Shown piece after piece: positions 43,181 through 55,944 of a stretch of DNA of 64,000 nucleotides (the stretch's first letter is position 1; each line of letters begins with the position of its first letter). Below the pieces are notes generated by a model. The model did not search any database. It was given only the letters and a program-made list of their open reading frames with translations, and was not told the DNA's origin. Origin of the DNA: Ceratopteris richardii. Taxonomy: Eukaryota > Streptophyta > Polypodiopsida > Polypodiales > Pteridaceae. The DNA lies in contig CM035415.1 of NCBI GenBank assembly GCA_020310875.1, positions 197,580,932 through 197,644,931 of the forward strand, read 5' to 3'. The position numbers and the translations under genes were made by a program.

Positions 43181-44987
43181 CAAACATGGCTGAAAAAATT
43201 CAGCCAAAAAATATCAAAATTGTTGGAAATTTCCAGCCACATATGGTTGAACATTTGCATCAAAATATGGCTAAAAATGAGCATGAAATTCAGCCCACGC
43301 ATGATGTACATATTGAAGATGTTTTACATAATGAACGCATGTCTATCAAGAGTGCGCAATCTATGCAAAAGTGGCTGGAACAAACTTTGTAGGACAACAA
43401 ATTGAGTGCACCTTTACTTGGTAGATCAAGATCAAGCTCTCACCATGCATCAAGTATTTTTGTGGATTATTCTCTTATTGCTACATCATGTAATGAAGAG
43501 CCACTTTCTTTTGAAGATGCATGTGATGATCCACAATGGATGAGTGGTATGCAATCAGAAATGGATTCCATACATAGAAATGGTACTTGGGAGTTATGTG
43601 AATTGCCAAAAGGAAAGAATGCCATCGATACAAAGTGGGTTTATAAGATTAAGAGAAAATCTGATGGTAGCATTGATTGCTACAAAGCTAGATTGGTTGC
43701 CAAAGGATTTGCGCAACAATATGGCATTGACTATGAGAAAACTTTTGCACCTACTTCACGCATGACTACCATTCGTATCGTGGTTGCATTGGCTGCCCAG
43801 CGAGGTTGGAAAGTGCATCAGTTGGACATAAAAACAGCCTTCTTGAATGGTGATTTGCAAGAAGAGGTCTATGTGAAGCAACCTCCTGGATTTGCTATGA
43901 AAGGGAAAGGGCATATGGTTTGTCGCTTGCATAAAGCCTTGAATGGTCTCAAGCAAGCTCCACGTGCATGGTATGACAAAATACATAAGCACTTGATTGC
44001 TCTTGGCTTCACATGTAGTCCGATTGAAAGCACACTCTATGTACGCAAAAATGGGGCTGATCTTATAGTGCTTGTTCTTTATGTCGATGACATACTCTTG
44101 ATCGGGTCATGTGATGCAAAACTTGACATTCTTATGGCTGATTTGTAGCATACTTTTGATGTCACTTACCTTGGTCTTTTGAACTACTATCTTGACATCC
44201 AGTTTGTATCCATTGAGGGGGGAATTGTTATGCATCAAGCAAAGTATGTTGAAAAACTACTTCAGCATTTTGACTTTGAGGACTATAAGCCAGTTTCCAC
44301 ACCAGTTGAGACGTGATTCAGGTTCTCAGTTGAGGATTCTAGTGATGCATTTGACACTTCTCTTTATCAGCAAGCTGTGGGGTGTCTTATATATGCATGC
44401 AAGACAAAGCCGGATATATAGTATGCAGTTTCCCAGTTGAGTCACTTCATGCATAGCCTTGGCACTAAGCATTGGTAAGCGGTGAAACGTGTGTTTCGAT
44501 ATCTTCGAGGCACTTTGAGCTTAGGTCTCTTTTATGGTAGAGATGGTCTGCCATGCTTGCATGCTTTTATAGATAGTGATTCAGCTAGTTGTTATGATAC
44601 TCGCGTGTCCACTAGTGGTAATTGCTTTTTCCTTGGAGACTCATGCATATCTTGGTTGAGTAAGAAGCAACCTACAATGGCGACATCGAGTTTTGAAGCT
44701 GAGTACAAGGCAGTTTTCACACTGATAGTGGAGTGTATATGGGTGAGACGCCTATTGATGGATCTTTGCATGGAGATTGATACTGCTACACATATTCTCA
44801 CAGATAGTCAGAGTGCTTTGGCTTTTGCACGAAACCTAGTGTTTCATGCACGGACCAAACATATTGACGTGCATTATCACTATGTGAGAGAGCACCTTCA
44901 TGCAGGAGATATTTTGGTATATGTGCCTACACAAAATAATGTGGCATACATATTCACCAAAGCTCTTCCACGGGAAAAGTTTGAGCC
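43181..44987 (+). mobile_element. Copia A-prime, right half (RT and RNase H)
   Basis: This continues the plus-strand copia interrupted by the B array. It resumes in the FQPN-rich linker, then RT from about 43500 with LDIKTAFLNGDL near 43830, LKQAPRAW near 43950 and YVDDILLIG near 44083, and RNase H with SKKQPTMATSS near 44665 and the terminal FTKALPREKFE near 44955-44985. It stops just before the expected polypurine tract and 3' LTR, where minus-strand element A begins. Several breaks. Distinct from the B family. Confidence 0.9.
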
Positions 44988-44999
44988 CCAAATCAGACA

Positions 45000-47190
45000 T
45001 CATGAGGCATGCAAATCAGCCTTGAAATCAGCAATATGCTTCTCAATAGGACCAGTGAGCAGCATGTCATCAACATAGACAACAATGATCAGAAGCACAT
45101 CATTAGCACGCTTAACATATAAGGTGCTTTCAGTTGGACTGTTCACAAAACCATGTGCAACCAGATAGGCATGTATCTTCTCATACCAAGCACGTGGTGC
45201 TTGCTTCAAACCATATAATGCCTTCTTTAACCTGCACACATGGTTTTCATGCCCTTTCTGCACAAAGCCACGGGGCTGAAAAACATACACTTCTTCATGC
45301 AAGTCACCATTCAGAAATGCTGTTTTAATGTCCAACTGATGTACATTCCAACCATGATGGGCTGCAAGTGCACAAATGCTCCGAACAATAGTCATACGGC
45401 ATGTAGGTGCAAAGGTCTCATCAAAATCAATGCCTCTCCTGCGCATAACCCTTTGCAACAAGCCTAGCCTTATACCTGTCAACTGTACCATCAGGTTTAC
45501 GCTTCAGCTTGTATACCCACTTAGTGCCAATGGCCTTCTTGCCAGGAGGCAAGTCACATAAAGACCATGTAACATTCTTCATTATAGCATCATATTCAGA
45601 TTGCATGGCAGCCATCCAATTTTCTGAATTCTGTGCTTCATCAAAAGAAACAGGCTCATTCTCATCACAGAGACTAGACGCAGCCATAGCATAGCAATCT
45701 GATGCAAAGGAGGCACTATGAGAGCCTGAACGAGTACTATATGACAAAGGTGCATCTAATTTGCTGTCACGCAAAGTCTGCGCCAGCCATTTTGGCATAG
45801 TTTTTGCCTGCTCAATATCAGCTCTCTCATGAACAAGTGCATCATGTAAATCTACATCATAAATAGAATGATCTACATCATCATATGAAACCTGCAAAGG
45901 CTGAGAAGTTGCCTCATTAGGACCAGCACTAGATTGTCCACCTGTAAAAAGAGGCATCAACGTATCATACATGTCTTTGGAGCTAACAAATGTCTCCTTA
46001 GTACATGAAAGCAATGGCTGAATAGCATCTTCCACAAAGACAACATCACGGCTAACCAAAATGCGTTTAGTTTGTGGATCATACAGACGATAGCCTTTAC
46101 TTTCAGAACTGTACCCAACAAAAATATATTTTACTGCCTTATCATCTAATTTTCTGCGATGTTGTTTAGGCACTAATGCATATGCCAAACAACCAAAAAC
46201 ACGCAGATGAGCAACGTATGGCTTGCAGTCATGCCAAGCCTCATATGGAGTGATAGACTGCAATGCTTTAGTGGGACACCTGTTCAGTACATATGTTGCA
46301 CACATGACAACCTCAAGCCAGAAACTATGTGGTAAAGCCTGACTTTTGACCATGCACCTCGCCATCTCCATGAGTGACCTGTTCTTTCGTTCAGCAACTC
46401 CATTCTATTGAGGTGTATACGGCACTGTACACTGGTGTTTTATCCCACGTTCAGCCAGAAATGCATTAAAATCTGAAGACATATATTCCCCCCCTCGATC
46501 AGAACGGAGGGTGCCCATTTTACATGCTGATAGATTTTTAGCCAAAACCAAAAACTGTTTGAAGCATATGAACACTTCGGACTTTGCTTTGAGTGGATAT
46601 ACCCATGCATGCCTGGAAAAATCATCAATGAAAGTCATGAAGTAAAGGTAATTTCCAAAAGAGGGTGTCTGCATAGGACCACAGACATCACTATGTACAA
46701 GCTGCAATTTCCGCGTAGCCCGAACTGAACCATCTTTTGGAAAGGAAGAACGCTGCATTTTGCCCAAAATACAACCTTCACAAACATGTTGTCCAGGAGC
46801 CTCAAGTTTGGGCAAAGAGGACACCATTTCAGATTTCTGCAGGCGTAGCAAACTAGCAAAATTCAGATGACCAAAGCGTGCATGCCAAAGCTTTGCATCT
46901 GACATAGCCTGAGAATCATGAACTGCACATGCCGAATCATTCACAGATCTTTCATAGTCTATGAGCTTATACAACCCACGACATAAAATGCCAGAAGCAA
47001 TAATCACATCGCCATTTGAGAGATCATGGACAGTACACCTGTCATCAATGAATTTCATAACCAAGCCAATCTTGGCTAATGCAGAAACTGATAACAGGTT
47101 CTTTTTGATCCCTGGCACAAATAAAGCATCTGAAAAAGTGAAGGAAGTACCATCAGCAGTAGTAAGAATGATCTTACCAACTCCCATAAC
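45000..47190 (-). pseudogene. pol: Integrase and RT region of copia A
   Basis: The minus-strand reading shows the integrase zinc domain (LWHARFGHLNF near 46890, CEGCILGK near 46775), the core with SDVCGPM, FIDDFSRHAW and LRSDRGGEY near 46490, and the copia-typical RT linker (FGCLAYALVPKQ near 46180, FVGYSSESKGYRLY near 46100). RT follows with TKWVYKLKRKPDG near 45510, LDIKTAFLNGDL near 45320, LKQAPRAW near 45200 and YVDDMLLTG near 45070. The sequence ends shortly after the RT active site. Broken. Confidence 0.88.
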
Positions 47191-47249
47191 AGGATAAGAG
47201 GAGTTATTGGCGCATGTGACAGTATTCCCTGTAGGGGCAGGCTCGAGTG

Positions 47250-48384
47250 AAGAGAAGAAACTGTGCTACGAGGTAATATGTTTGGTCGCCCCACTGTCAA
47301 AGTACCAAACATCTGATTCTACTGCACACATGCACTGATCATGAGAAGATTGGTCAAAACTACAGACAGTAGTAAACGCCCATTCTTCTTCCTGCACAAG
47401 ATTTGCAGACTCTGTTTTTGGTGTAGAGGCCTCTGCAACAACCATTCTAGCCTCTTTCTTCTTTGCCTCTTTAGGAGCCAGTTTTGGACAGTTCTTTATG
47501 ATATGATCATTTCCTTTACAGTACTTGCAAAACAATTTCTGCTTTTCTGATTTCTTCTCATCTTTATCCTGGTTCTTTGATTGTGCAGCATTTGCAGATT
47601 CCTGCTTACTAGTAGAAGAGCTTCATTTTCCTTTGCCCTTCTGACTAGCTAGGAAAGCTTGATCTGCAACACGCATAATGGACCTGTTCTGCCTGGACTG
47701 ATCTTCCTGCAACAGAACAGAGACTAACTCCTCAAATGACAAGGCGTTTGGATTGCCTTTCATCATCAACCGAAGAGTAGAAGCAAAACTTTGATATGAA
47801 TCAGGAAGACCATTCAGAACCGTCTGCACAAGTGAGCTATCTGGTATAACCTCATCAGCAGAAATCAACTGTTCCTTCAAATCTTTGATCTTCGTTAGGA
47901 AACTGTCCATAGAATCACCTTCATTCATGTGTTCAGTCTCCAACTGTTTTCGGAGGTAAGCAACACGAGCCTCATTCCTAGCCTGGTACAAAGTGGTAAG
48001 TGTATCCCAAGCATCCTTTGCTGTTCTGGAAGAGCGAATGTGAGGAATAATGGCACGTTTGACAGACAAAGCTATCAATGCATGTGCCTGGGCATCTCTG
48101 CCATCCCAGCACATCTGCTCTACAGTAGGTGCAACAGAAACAGCAGCACGAATAGGAATCTACGGAATATCATCTTCGACACCATCTTCATCAGCTCCAG
48201 CACCTGTATTTGCAGTACCTGTCGTTACAGGTGTAACGAGACGTCTTTCAACACCCTGCACAATGTTCCACAATCCTTTTGCAACCAGTACATGTCACAT
48301 CATATAAGCCCATAATGGGTAGTTGGTACCATCCAACTTATCCTCAACAGCCAACATACGGAATACATCATTGCTTTCAGCCAT
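47250..48384 (-). pseudogene. gag: Gag and protease region of copia A
   Basis: The reading starts MAESNDVFRMLAVE at 48384 on the minus strand. Copia gag-type sequence follows (AKDAWDTLTTLYQARNEARV, MDSFLTKIKDLKEQL, FEELVSVLLQED near 47740). Then comes one zinc knuckle (CKYCKGNDHIIKNC near 47490-47530) and the protease motif WYFDSGATKHIT near 47270-47310. Gag is the particle protein and the knuckle binds element RNA. The start is placed on a strong ATG in the position expected after the leader. Broken. Confidence 0.85.
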
Positions 48385-48739
48385 GGCCGGTGACTAAAAT
48401 ACCTTGATGCAGAAAATTGACTGTATCTCAAAAAGTTGAACGGAACTGCCCAGATGAGTTCTGCTAGACCTGTAGAAGACTTTGAGACGCTTAAACTGGC
48501 GAACAGAAACTGGTATATACCTTTGGCACAAAAGGACGAAATAGCTTGCACAAGCGTTGCGATAGTGCGTTCGGAGGCCGAAACGAGCTCAGATCGCGAT
48601 TTCGGCACCACAGAGCGAAGTTGTTTTGATCTCGAAAACACCCTGAGTATGCTCACCAAATTTCATGCGAATTTGAGACTCCAAACGGAGGAGTGTCGAC
48701 GGCGCCCTAGAAGAAGCAACAACCTGCTCTGATACCAAT

Positions 48740-48973
48740 TGTTGGAGATAGACGTCTGCGGAAGCCCGCAAACAACACAAGGAAGAAGAAGAAGCTTGGA
48801 GCACAAACACACAATACTGAATGTATTACTAGAGAATGTACAAAGATAAGTAGCCCATTAGGGCAATAGGCGTATATACAAGCCGGGGGAAAAAAACCTC
48901 CTAAAGAGGGAAAAAAGTGCCCCGGCGGTCCTTGTGTGTTCACACACATCACTAGGTCCTAAATATATCAACA
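48740..48973 (-). repeat. 5' LTR of copia A (234 bp)
   Basis: It is bounded by TGTTGG and ATCAACA like the F LTR. The minus-strand primer site TGGTATCAGAGC lies two bases inside it (48726-48737). TGTATATACG lies on the minus strand near 48870. Confidence 0.9.
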
Positions 48974-49300
48974 TTTTCTCCTTCTTCTCTTTCTCTTTCT
49001 TTGCCTTTCTCTTTCTTTCTCTTTCTTTCTCTTTCTTTCTCTTTCTTTCTCTTTCTTTCTTTCTTTCTCCTTATTTCTATCTCTATTTCTTCTCTTTCTC
49101 TTTTCTCTTTCTGTCTTTCTTTCTTTCTCGTTCTCTTTTTCCTTTCTATCTCTTTCGTTCTCTTTCTTTCTATCTCTACTTCTTCTCTTCCTCTCTTTTC
49201 TTTCTTTCTTTCTTCTCTTTCTTTGTCTTCTCCTTCTCATTCTCTTTCTTCCTTTCACTTTCTTTCTCTCTTTCTTTCTTCTAACCTCTTCCCATCTCTC
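48974..49300. repeat. (CTTT)n-rich microsatellite
   Basis: About 330 bp of imperfect CTTT and CTTTCT repeats directly follow the outer edge of the copia A LTR. Long ORFs on both strands here are low-complexity artefacts. Confidence 0.97.
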
Positions 49301-49359
49301 TTTGTTGAAGAGGCGCAATAGAATCATGTGTTATATAAAAAATCGCTAATCCTTTCTAC

Positions 49360-49507
49360 CATGAAATTGGTCTATCCTAGTGGTTTGTTCTCTTTCCTCC
49401 TTGCGGGAGGTTGTGGGTTCAATACCTAGCTGTCGCGTAGCGAATTTACCTCTCCATGAGCTATAAAGAGAAGTATTAACCGACCTAGACTGTAATTCAC
49501 ATCACCT
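49360..49507 (+). mobile_element. Possible tRNA-derived SINE
   Basis: A box-A-like TATCCTAGTGG (49373-49383) and a box-B-like GGTTCAATACC (49416-49426) are spaced as in RNA polymerase III promoters of tRNA-derived SINEs. A body of about 80 bp follows, ending near a short T run. It does not fold as a tRNA as far as I can see. The boundaries are estimates and no target duplication was established. Confidence 0.45.
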
Positions 49508-49893
49508 TTTGGCCTCACGAACACATGCAGACCATGGATTCCATCCGATTTCTCCCCTCTTTACATGGGCAATAGCGACCATCCAAATGGTGATGAAGCT
49601 CCACTCGAAACACAAGAATATGTGCATACATACCCTCGGAGATATTGCTCTGGCTTCATCTTTTCTTTTCCCTTCATGGATCTCTCCACCATGCTCTGAT
49701 ACCAAATGTGAGAAGTGGAGAATGACATGCCAGGGACTCACCTCCCAGCCTATTTATAACCATCTAGAGTTCTCTCTAAGGTCCCTCTACTCATTTGGCC
49801 ATCATGAGTAGGTCCTCGTATGAACTCTCTAGCTTTTGGCCTTGGCTATCCCCCGAGCAAGGAACTTCTCGTTCCTCCAAGCATGTACATCTC
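49508..49893 (-). mobile_element. Small LTR-plus-primer-site fragment (TRIM-like or copia remnant)
   Basis: The minus strand reads TGGTATCAGAGC (49693-49704), a Met-tRNA primer site, next to an LTR-like block that starts at 49707 (TGTGAG on the plus strand) and runs to about 49893 (TGTACA). A minus-strand TATA box TATAAATAGG lies at 49750-49760. About 190 bp of possible leader lies to the left. A short LTR with primer site and no gag fits a TRIM or a truncated copia. The second LTR was not found. Confidence 0.5.
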
Positions 49894-49894
49894 T

Positions 49895-51937
49895 AAAATA
49901 TAACAACAACTCTTCAATTTTATCCCATGGGAACAAAATTAGATGGAAGCTTTGTCAAGAAGAATGCAGCAACATATGCTGGATATTCAAAGTTTCTGGA
50001 CTTCAAAGGGAAAGAGAATGAAGAATTTGCCACCAGAATGTTTCTTCAGTATTTATGTTTTCCAAAATTTCCAAGATATACAATGCCACATAAACCAGTT
50101 ACCTTGATCATGTTCAATAATAAAGATAGGACTAAACCATTTGGAGTAATGGATGTAACTCCCTACATTCATAATCAATTAAAGGAAGCAACAAAACATT
50201 GGCAGCAGAGAAAGTTTATGAATGGAGCACAGTTCTTAACAATCAGACGAATGCTATTACATCGGGTTTGCACTTCCAGGGCTTACTAGAAAGATTAGAG
50301 CAGTTGGTAAATAAACCTCAAGTTTCTTTACCTCCACAGGCTCAACTAACTATTGAAAGAGAAAGCTCATCACCAAAGAAAGTCTATGTTCCTGACTCCA
50401 TAGATGATGGAGAGCCTCTTTCAATTCAACAACACTCTCAAAAGTTCTTGCGGGAAATACAAGAAGAGAAATGGGCCAAGGAGAAGGATAATCCTCCCTC
50501 CTATCCTTGAGATTGATGACCTTCATGATCAATTTCCACAAGACATTCCATCTATTTATGGAGAAAAAACAGAGCAACAAGAAGATGAACGATTAGATTT
50601 TGAATCTAATTCTTTACAAGAGTTGCCACAGTTCACAGGCCCATGGGAATCTGAATCTGTCCAGATTAGCGCTCCCACAATAGTGATCAGAAATGAAGAC
50701 TCGGTGACTCCAAGAAACACTGACGTCGTGACGAACACTAAAGTTCAGTGTCATCTCACGGTAGAGGAGCTGCTCAAAGCAAAACCTGAGCTATGGGATC
50801 ATGTGAAGGATCAGGTTCCCGAACTTGATTCCAAAATGCCAAAAGCAGGCTCTAAAGAGAAAGTTCCAGAGATACCTCTTGATAAAATAGGGGACATGAG
50901 TGAAGGTGAAGAAGGTAATACTTATCTTCCAATCACCTACCAAGGTTACACAACCAAAGCAATCATAGATTCAGGTGCTGGTGCTGCTATTGCAACCACC
51001 TCCTTGTGGAAGCGATGGGGCAAGCCCACATTAAGACCAACTAGAATGACGCTTCAAATGGCCAATGGTCATTTTGAACGACCTCTAGGATTGCTTGAAG
51101 GGATAACTCTAACCACCTGCGGTGTAGAGTTTGAACACACATTTGCTATATGTGACTTTGAAAAAAATAATGTCTACGAGATGATCCTAGGAAGGCCCTT
51201 CCTATGACAACTGCAGGTTGTACAAGATTGGGGAACCAACTCCTTATACTTGCAACGCTTAGGGGTTACAACCAAGGTCAATTTGAAGGATTACACCTTC
51301 AGAGATGTACCACCCTTACAGTGGAATCCTATCCACAAGGATCAAGAAGGTTCAATCTTTGTGCATTCTAAGAGTTCATCTGATACATCCTGGATGCATG
51401 AAGATACTCATTTGTGGATGTGCAAGGTCGCAAAGGAAGAGGAAAAACGCTTAAAGGCAAGAGAAAAAGGAACTTCTCAAGGAGATAGACCAGTTCGAGA
51501 CCCAGCCTATACCTCGATGGTATTTCCAGATGAGGAATTTGAGCCTCATGGTTAGGCAGAAATCCTAGCCACCATGGACATTGCTGTCAATGAAGAACAA
51601 TGGACACCTCATTGTGATGAGGAGGGATATGATATTTGGGTGTTCATGTGTCAACCCTTGCTAGAAGAATGTGACTCTAGTGATGTCATAAAAGAAGAAG
51701 AGAACGATGATGATCTAGAGTCCATTGTGATGGATAGTTGCTTTATTTCAGAAGAGCACTATCTAGAGGACATAGGAGTATTTACACAAAAAGAAGAAGA
51801 ACCTCTCACAAGCATAAAAACGGTAAATTCAAAGGATGGGAGTGAAGGTCGTCAAAAGCAAACGAAAAGAAAAGTAGTGAAACAAGGAGAGGGAGAGCAA
51901 TTGTTTGTCCACTCAGAATTGTTGGTTCAATGGGAAG
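49895..51937 (+). mobile_element. Gypsy fragment G, rearranged
   Basis: This is a relative of C with parts in unusual order. At about 49895-50240 it carries the N-terminal part of the 3' ORF (MGTKLDGSFVKKN, PRYTMPHKPV, KDRTKPFGVMDVTPY), closely matching C near 33740-34060. Directly after it comes gag-to-protease linker sequence, then retropepsin with IIDSGAGAAIATT near 50970 and ILGRPFL near 51190, and the post-protease linker (DEEFEPHG near 51530, ILATMDIA near 51565). It ends where copia H starts. No RT or LTR is present. A few breaks. Confidence 0.82.
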
Positions 51938-52505
51938 ACCCAGAAAGGAAGTGGAAGAGGTGGATATGGCAACAATAGAGGCAGAGGTGGACACAACTTC
52001 AACAATAACAATAGAAGCTATAATAGAAGGGACTACAACAATTATTCAGAAGATCAACCACATGAAGACTCATTGCTTCTTATGAATCTAAGCCACAAAG
52101 AAGGTAAAGATGATGATCATTTGTTCTTCATAGATTCAGGATGCTCGAATCATGTTGCAGGCAACATTGCTCTACTATCTGATTTGGAAAGTCCAAAGCA
52201 CAGACATGAAGTGCAAACAGGGGATGACACAAAGCACAATGTGGAGAAGATTGGTAATGTCAAAGCTTCCAATGGCAGGACAAACATTCTGAGTAAGGTT
52301 CTCTATGTACCCACTATCACTAAAAACCTAATAAGTGTAGGCCAAATAGTTGAAAAAGGCTTGCAAGTTAGGTTCACCCAACATGGAGCTTTTGTGGAAG
52401 ATCCATGTCAAGGCTTCAAGAAGATAGCCCGATGTGAGAAGCATGGTAGGCTCTTTACTTTTGAAGTAGGAGAAACCATGAACATAGCTGTTGCTCTAGC
52501 ACAAT

Positions 52506-53124
52506 GGTGAGAACCACGTTAAGAAGCTCCACCTCCTTAATGTCAATCCGCGGAAGAGATAGGAGTGATATGAAGATCGTGAACGTGAGATGAAGTGAGA
52601 GTGAAGGTGAGAAGCATAGAAATGCACACACACATACACACACACTACAAAGAGACAAGCAAGACACAATGGAAGGTGAGAAATCAACTCTATTACTCAA
52701 GAACACTCTTACAAGCTCAAAATAGCTCTAAGCTCACACTATCCAACCTCAAAAATGAGCTCTCTAGCTCTTTTTATAGTTTCTAGACTAGTTTTGACCG
52801 GTTTCACATCTAGTGACCGGCATAGTTAAAAATTAGGTCCTAGATGCTATTTGGAAGGGTAAACGGTGTCTAAAAATAACGAAAATTGATATGCTTGTTC
52901 TACCTAAGCTCCTCAAGCTCGAGGACTCCTCGGCTTGCACAAAATGGAGCTAGAAATTAAGAAAAGGGTTTTTCTATGTTACATATGTTACATTAGTGAT
53001 AAAAATCACTGTTGGAGGTTTTTGAAAAGTATTTCTAAAACATGATTCTTTGAAAAAAGATTCCACTAGCTCCCTGCTCTGTCATTACATGCTTCCGCGT
53101 CTTCTATGCCTCTGGCTGCTTCCA
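52506..53124 (-). mobile_element. 619-bp insertion in copia H, possible solo LTR
   Basis: This sequence interrupts H between protease and integrase and is flanked by the direct repeat ACAAT (52501-52505 and 53125-53129). The minus strand has a TATA-like CTATAAAAAG near 52771-52780 and begins close to TGGAAGC, which suggests a minus-strand solo LTR. The terminal bases are not a clean TG/CA pair. It contains a CA-rich microsatellite at about 52623-52647. No coding capacity. Confidence 0.6.
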
Positions 53125-55944
53125 ACAATAGCTCTATTCAACTTTGGGTCTCAAACCCAAAGTGAGCTTGAAGTGTGGCATAAGAGACTTGCTCATGTGA
53201 ATGAAAAGAACCTTGAAGGATATATGCAGGGATCAAAGTGTTCTAGGACTGCCGAACATATCAAAGCAACACATGATCAACAGGTGTGATGCATGTCAGA
53301 TTGGGAAGGCACAAAGACAACCATTCAACCACAAAGTCTACATCCACAACAACTTATTGGACTTAGTACATACAAATGTATGGGGACCAAGTCAAGAACC
53401 TTCATTGGCAGGATCAAGGTATTATGTCTCATTTATTGATGACCATAGTAGATGGACTGTTCTATACTTTATCAAGAGTAAGAATGAAGTGTTTGATTGC
53501 TTCAAGAAGTATCTTGCACATGTAGAGAATCATACAGGTAGATCACTAAAGAAGCTCAGATCTGATGGAGGGGGAGAATACTTCTCCAAAGAGTTTGATG
53601 AGTTCTTGCAAGACAAAGGTATCAAAGGGGAAGTGACTACCAGGTACTCTCCTCAACTAAATGGAATTGCAGAGAGGAGAAACAAGACATTGGTTGGATC
53701 AGCCCGAACAATGCTTGAAGAGAAGAAGTTGCCACATTATCTATGGGCAGAAGCTATTTCAACTGCTGTGTACCTTGTCAATAGACTACCATCCAAATCA
53801 CTTCAAGGTATGACTCCTTATGAAGCATGGCATGGAAGAAAACCTAGTCTTGGACATTGCAAGGTTTTTGGTTGTTTAGCTTATGTTCATGTACCATTAC
53901 AAATAAGAGGTAAGCTAGATGAAAGGGCAACAAAGGCAGTGTTTATTGGATATGATTCAACTCAGATGGGTTACAGGTTCTTCAATCCTTCAACCAAGAA
54001 ATTCACTACAAGTAGAGATGTGTTTGAAGAACACAAGTCTTGGTATGATGAAGACAAACAAAAGGTAACACTACCATATGATCTTGATTTTGACTCTCAT
54101 CAATTAGGAAGCAAGCATGATACACAGGTCCAGGATCCACGAAGCGATACAGACGATGACTAAGATGAAAGAGAAAAGGATTACAAGCTATGGAAGTCAA
54201 GAGGCAAAGCAAAGATGCAAGAGGTTGGAGAATGCTCAAAACAAGCACCTAGAAGATCAGCAAGAGAGAAGAAACAACCAGAAAGGTATGGATATGATTC
54301 CACATTTGTTACGAAATCTACTTGGCAAAAGACTCTATTTCAGAGGAACCCTCAACCTATGAAGAGGCAAAGGGAAACCCTAATTGGGAAAAGGCCATGA
54401 ATGAAGAGATAGATGCGTTGAAGGAGATGGACACTTGGGATTTAGTTCCAATGTCACCGAATCAAAAGGTAATTGGTTGCATATGGGTGTATAAAGTTAA
54501 AAGAAAATCAGATGGATGAATTTGCAGGTACAAGGCAATATTAGTTGCCAAAGGATGCTCACAAACTCATGGTATAGACTATGAGGAAACATTCTCACCA
54601 ATTGCAAAGATGACTACAATCAGGACATTGATAAGTGTAGCTGCTGCAAAGAATTGGAGGCTCCTCCAACTTGATGTGAAAAATGCATTCTTAAATGGTT
54701 GGATAAGTGAAGAGGTATACATGTCACAACCACCAGGTTTTGAAAACCCTAATCATCCCTCTTATGTTTGCAGACTTAAGAAAGCATTGTATGGATTGAA
54801 ACAAGCTCATAGAGCTTGGAATTACAGGTTGGTTACATATCTTCAAGATCAAGGGTTCAAAGCTAGCAGCTCAGATCCTTCTCTATTCATCAAAAGGGAT
54901 CACAATGAAGTTATCTATCTATGTGTATATGTAGATGATATTATTGTGACAGGTCAAAAGGGATCACAATGAAGTTATCTATCTATGTGTATATGTAGAT
55001 AAATGGCATTCAAAGGATCAAGAGACACATGCAAGAGGAGTTCAAAATCAGTGACCTAGGTGAGCTCACATATTTCCTAGGTATGCAGGTGATATATACA
55101 GATGAAGGAATGTATTTGACTCAAAGAAGATACATTCAGGATCTTCTTCTCAAGTTCAAAATGGAGAACATTAAACCTGCAGGTACACATTTGGAGATGA
55201 ATCATAAACTTAGTGTTTATGAAGGTGAGAAAATTGAAGACATTAAAGAGTATCAAAGCTTGGTAGGTAGCTTGATATATGCTACTCATACAAGGGTAGA
55301 CATCTCATATAGTGTGGGAGTGCTTAGTCAGTTCATGCACTCACTGAGAAGACCACACATGGATGCGGCTAAGAGAGTACTAAGTATCTCAAAGGTACAA
55401 TCAACAAAGGTATATTCTATCCTTACTCTTCAGATTTGGATATCAAAATCTACTCAGATGCAGATTGGGCAGGAGCTAAGGATGATAGAAAAAGTACATC
55501 TGGTTACTTAGCATTTGCAGGTTCGAAGCTAGTGTCATGGAGTTCCAAGAAGCAACCAACAGTTGATTTATCTTCAACTGAAGCAGAGTACAGAGGCTTG
55601 ACCATAGCAACTCAAGAGGCAATATGGTTAAAAGCATTGTATACAGATTTGGGACTAGTGAGTTCCAAACCTCACATATTTGGAGATAATGTAAGTTCCA
55701 TGCATCTTGCGACAAATCCTATTTTCCATGCGAGAACCAAGCACATAGAAGTCCATTACCACTTCATCAGGGAGAAGCTCATGGCAAAGGAGATTGACAT
55801 TTCTTTTGTTCCAACTGAAAAGCAAGTAGCAGATATGATGACGAAGGCACTTGATGGAATAAAGCTTTGTAGATTCAAAGCTATGGCAGGTATTCAACCT
55901 ATCAGAGAATGAAGACTCAAGCATACTTTAGCTTGAGGGGGAGC

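Larger units (their letters stand above)
44988..48973 (-). mobile_element. Copia element A (minus strand), 5' LTR to RT
   Basis: This is a minus-strand Ty1/copia of the same family as F. The 5' LTR is at 48740-48973, the primer site at 48726-48737, and the leader is about 340 bp. The body runs leftwards through gag, protease and integrase into RT and stops abruptly at about 44988 against A-prime. RNase H and the 3' LTR are absent. The outer flank of the LTR is a CTTT microsatellite. Several breaks. LTR age cannot be judged because only one LTR is present. Confidence 0.92.

Noticed and set aside
48934-49327. ORFs on both strands of the CTTT tract (S/F-rich or R/K/E-rich)
   Set aside because: Pure low-complexity translation of a microsatellite.
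49373-49426. A functional tRNA gene
   Set aside because: Box A and box B words are present, but I could not fold an acceptor stem or anticodon arm. SINE head is more likely.
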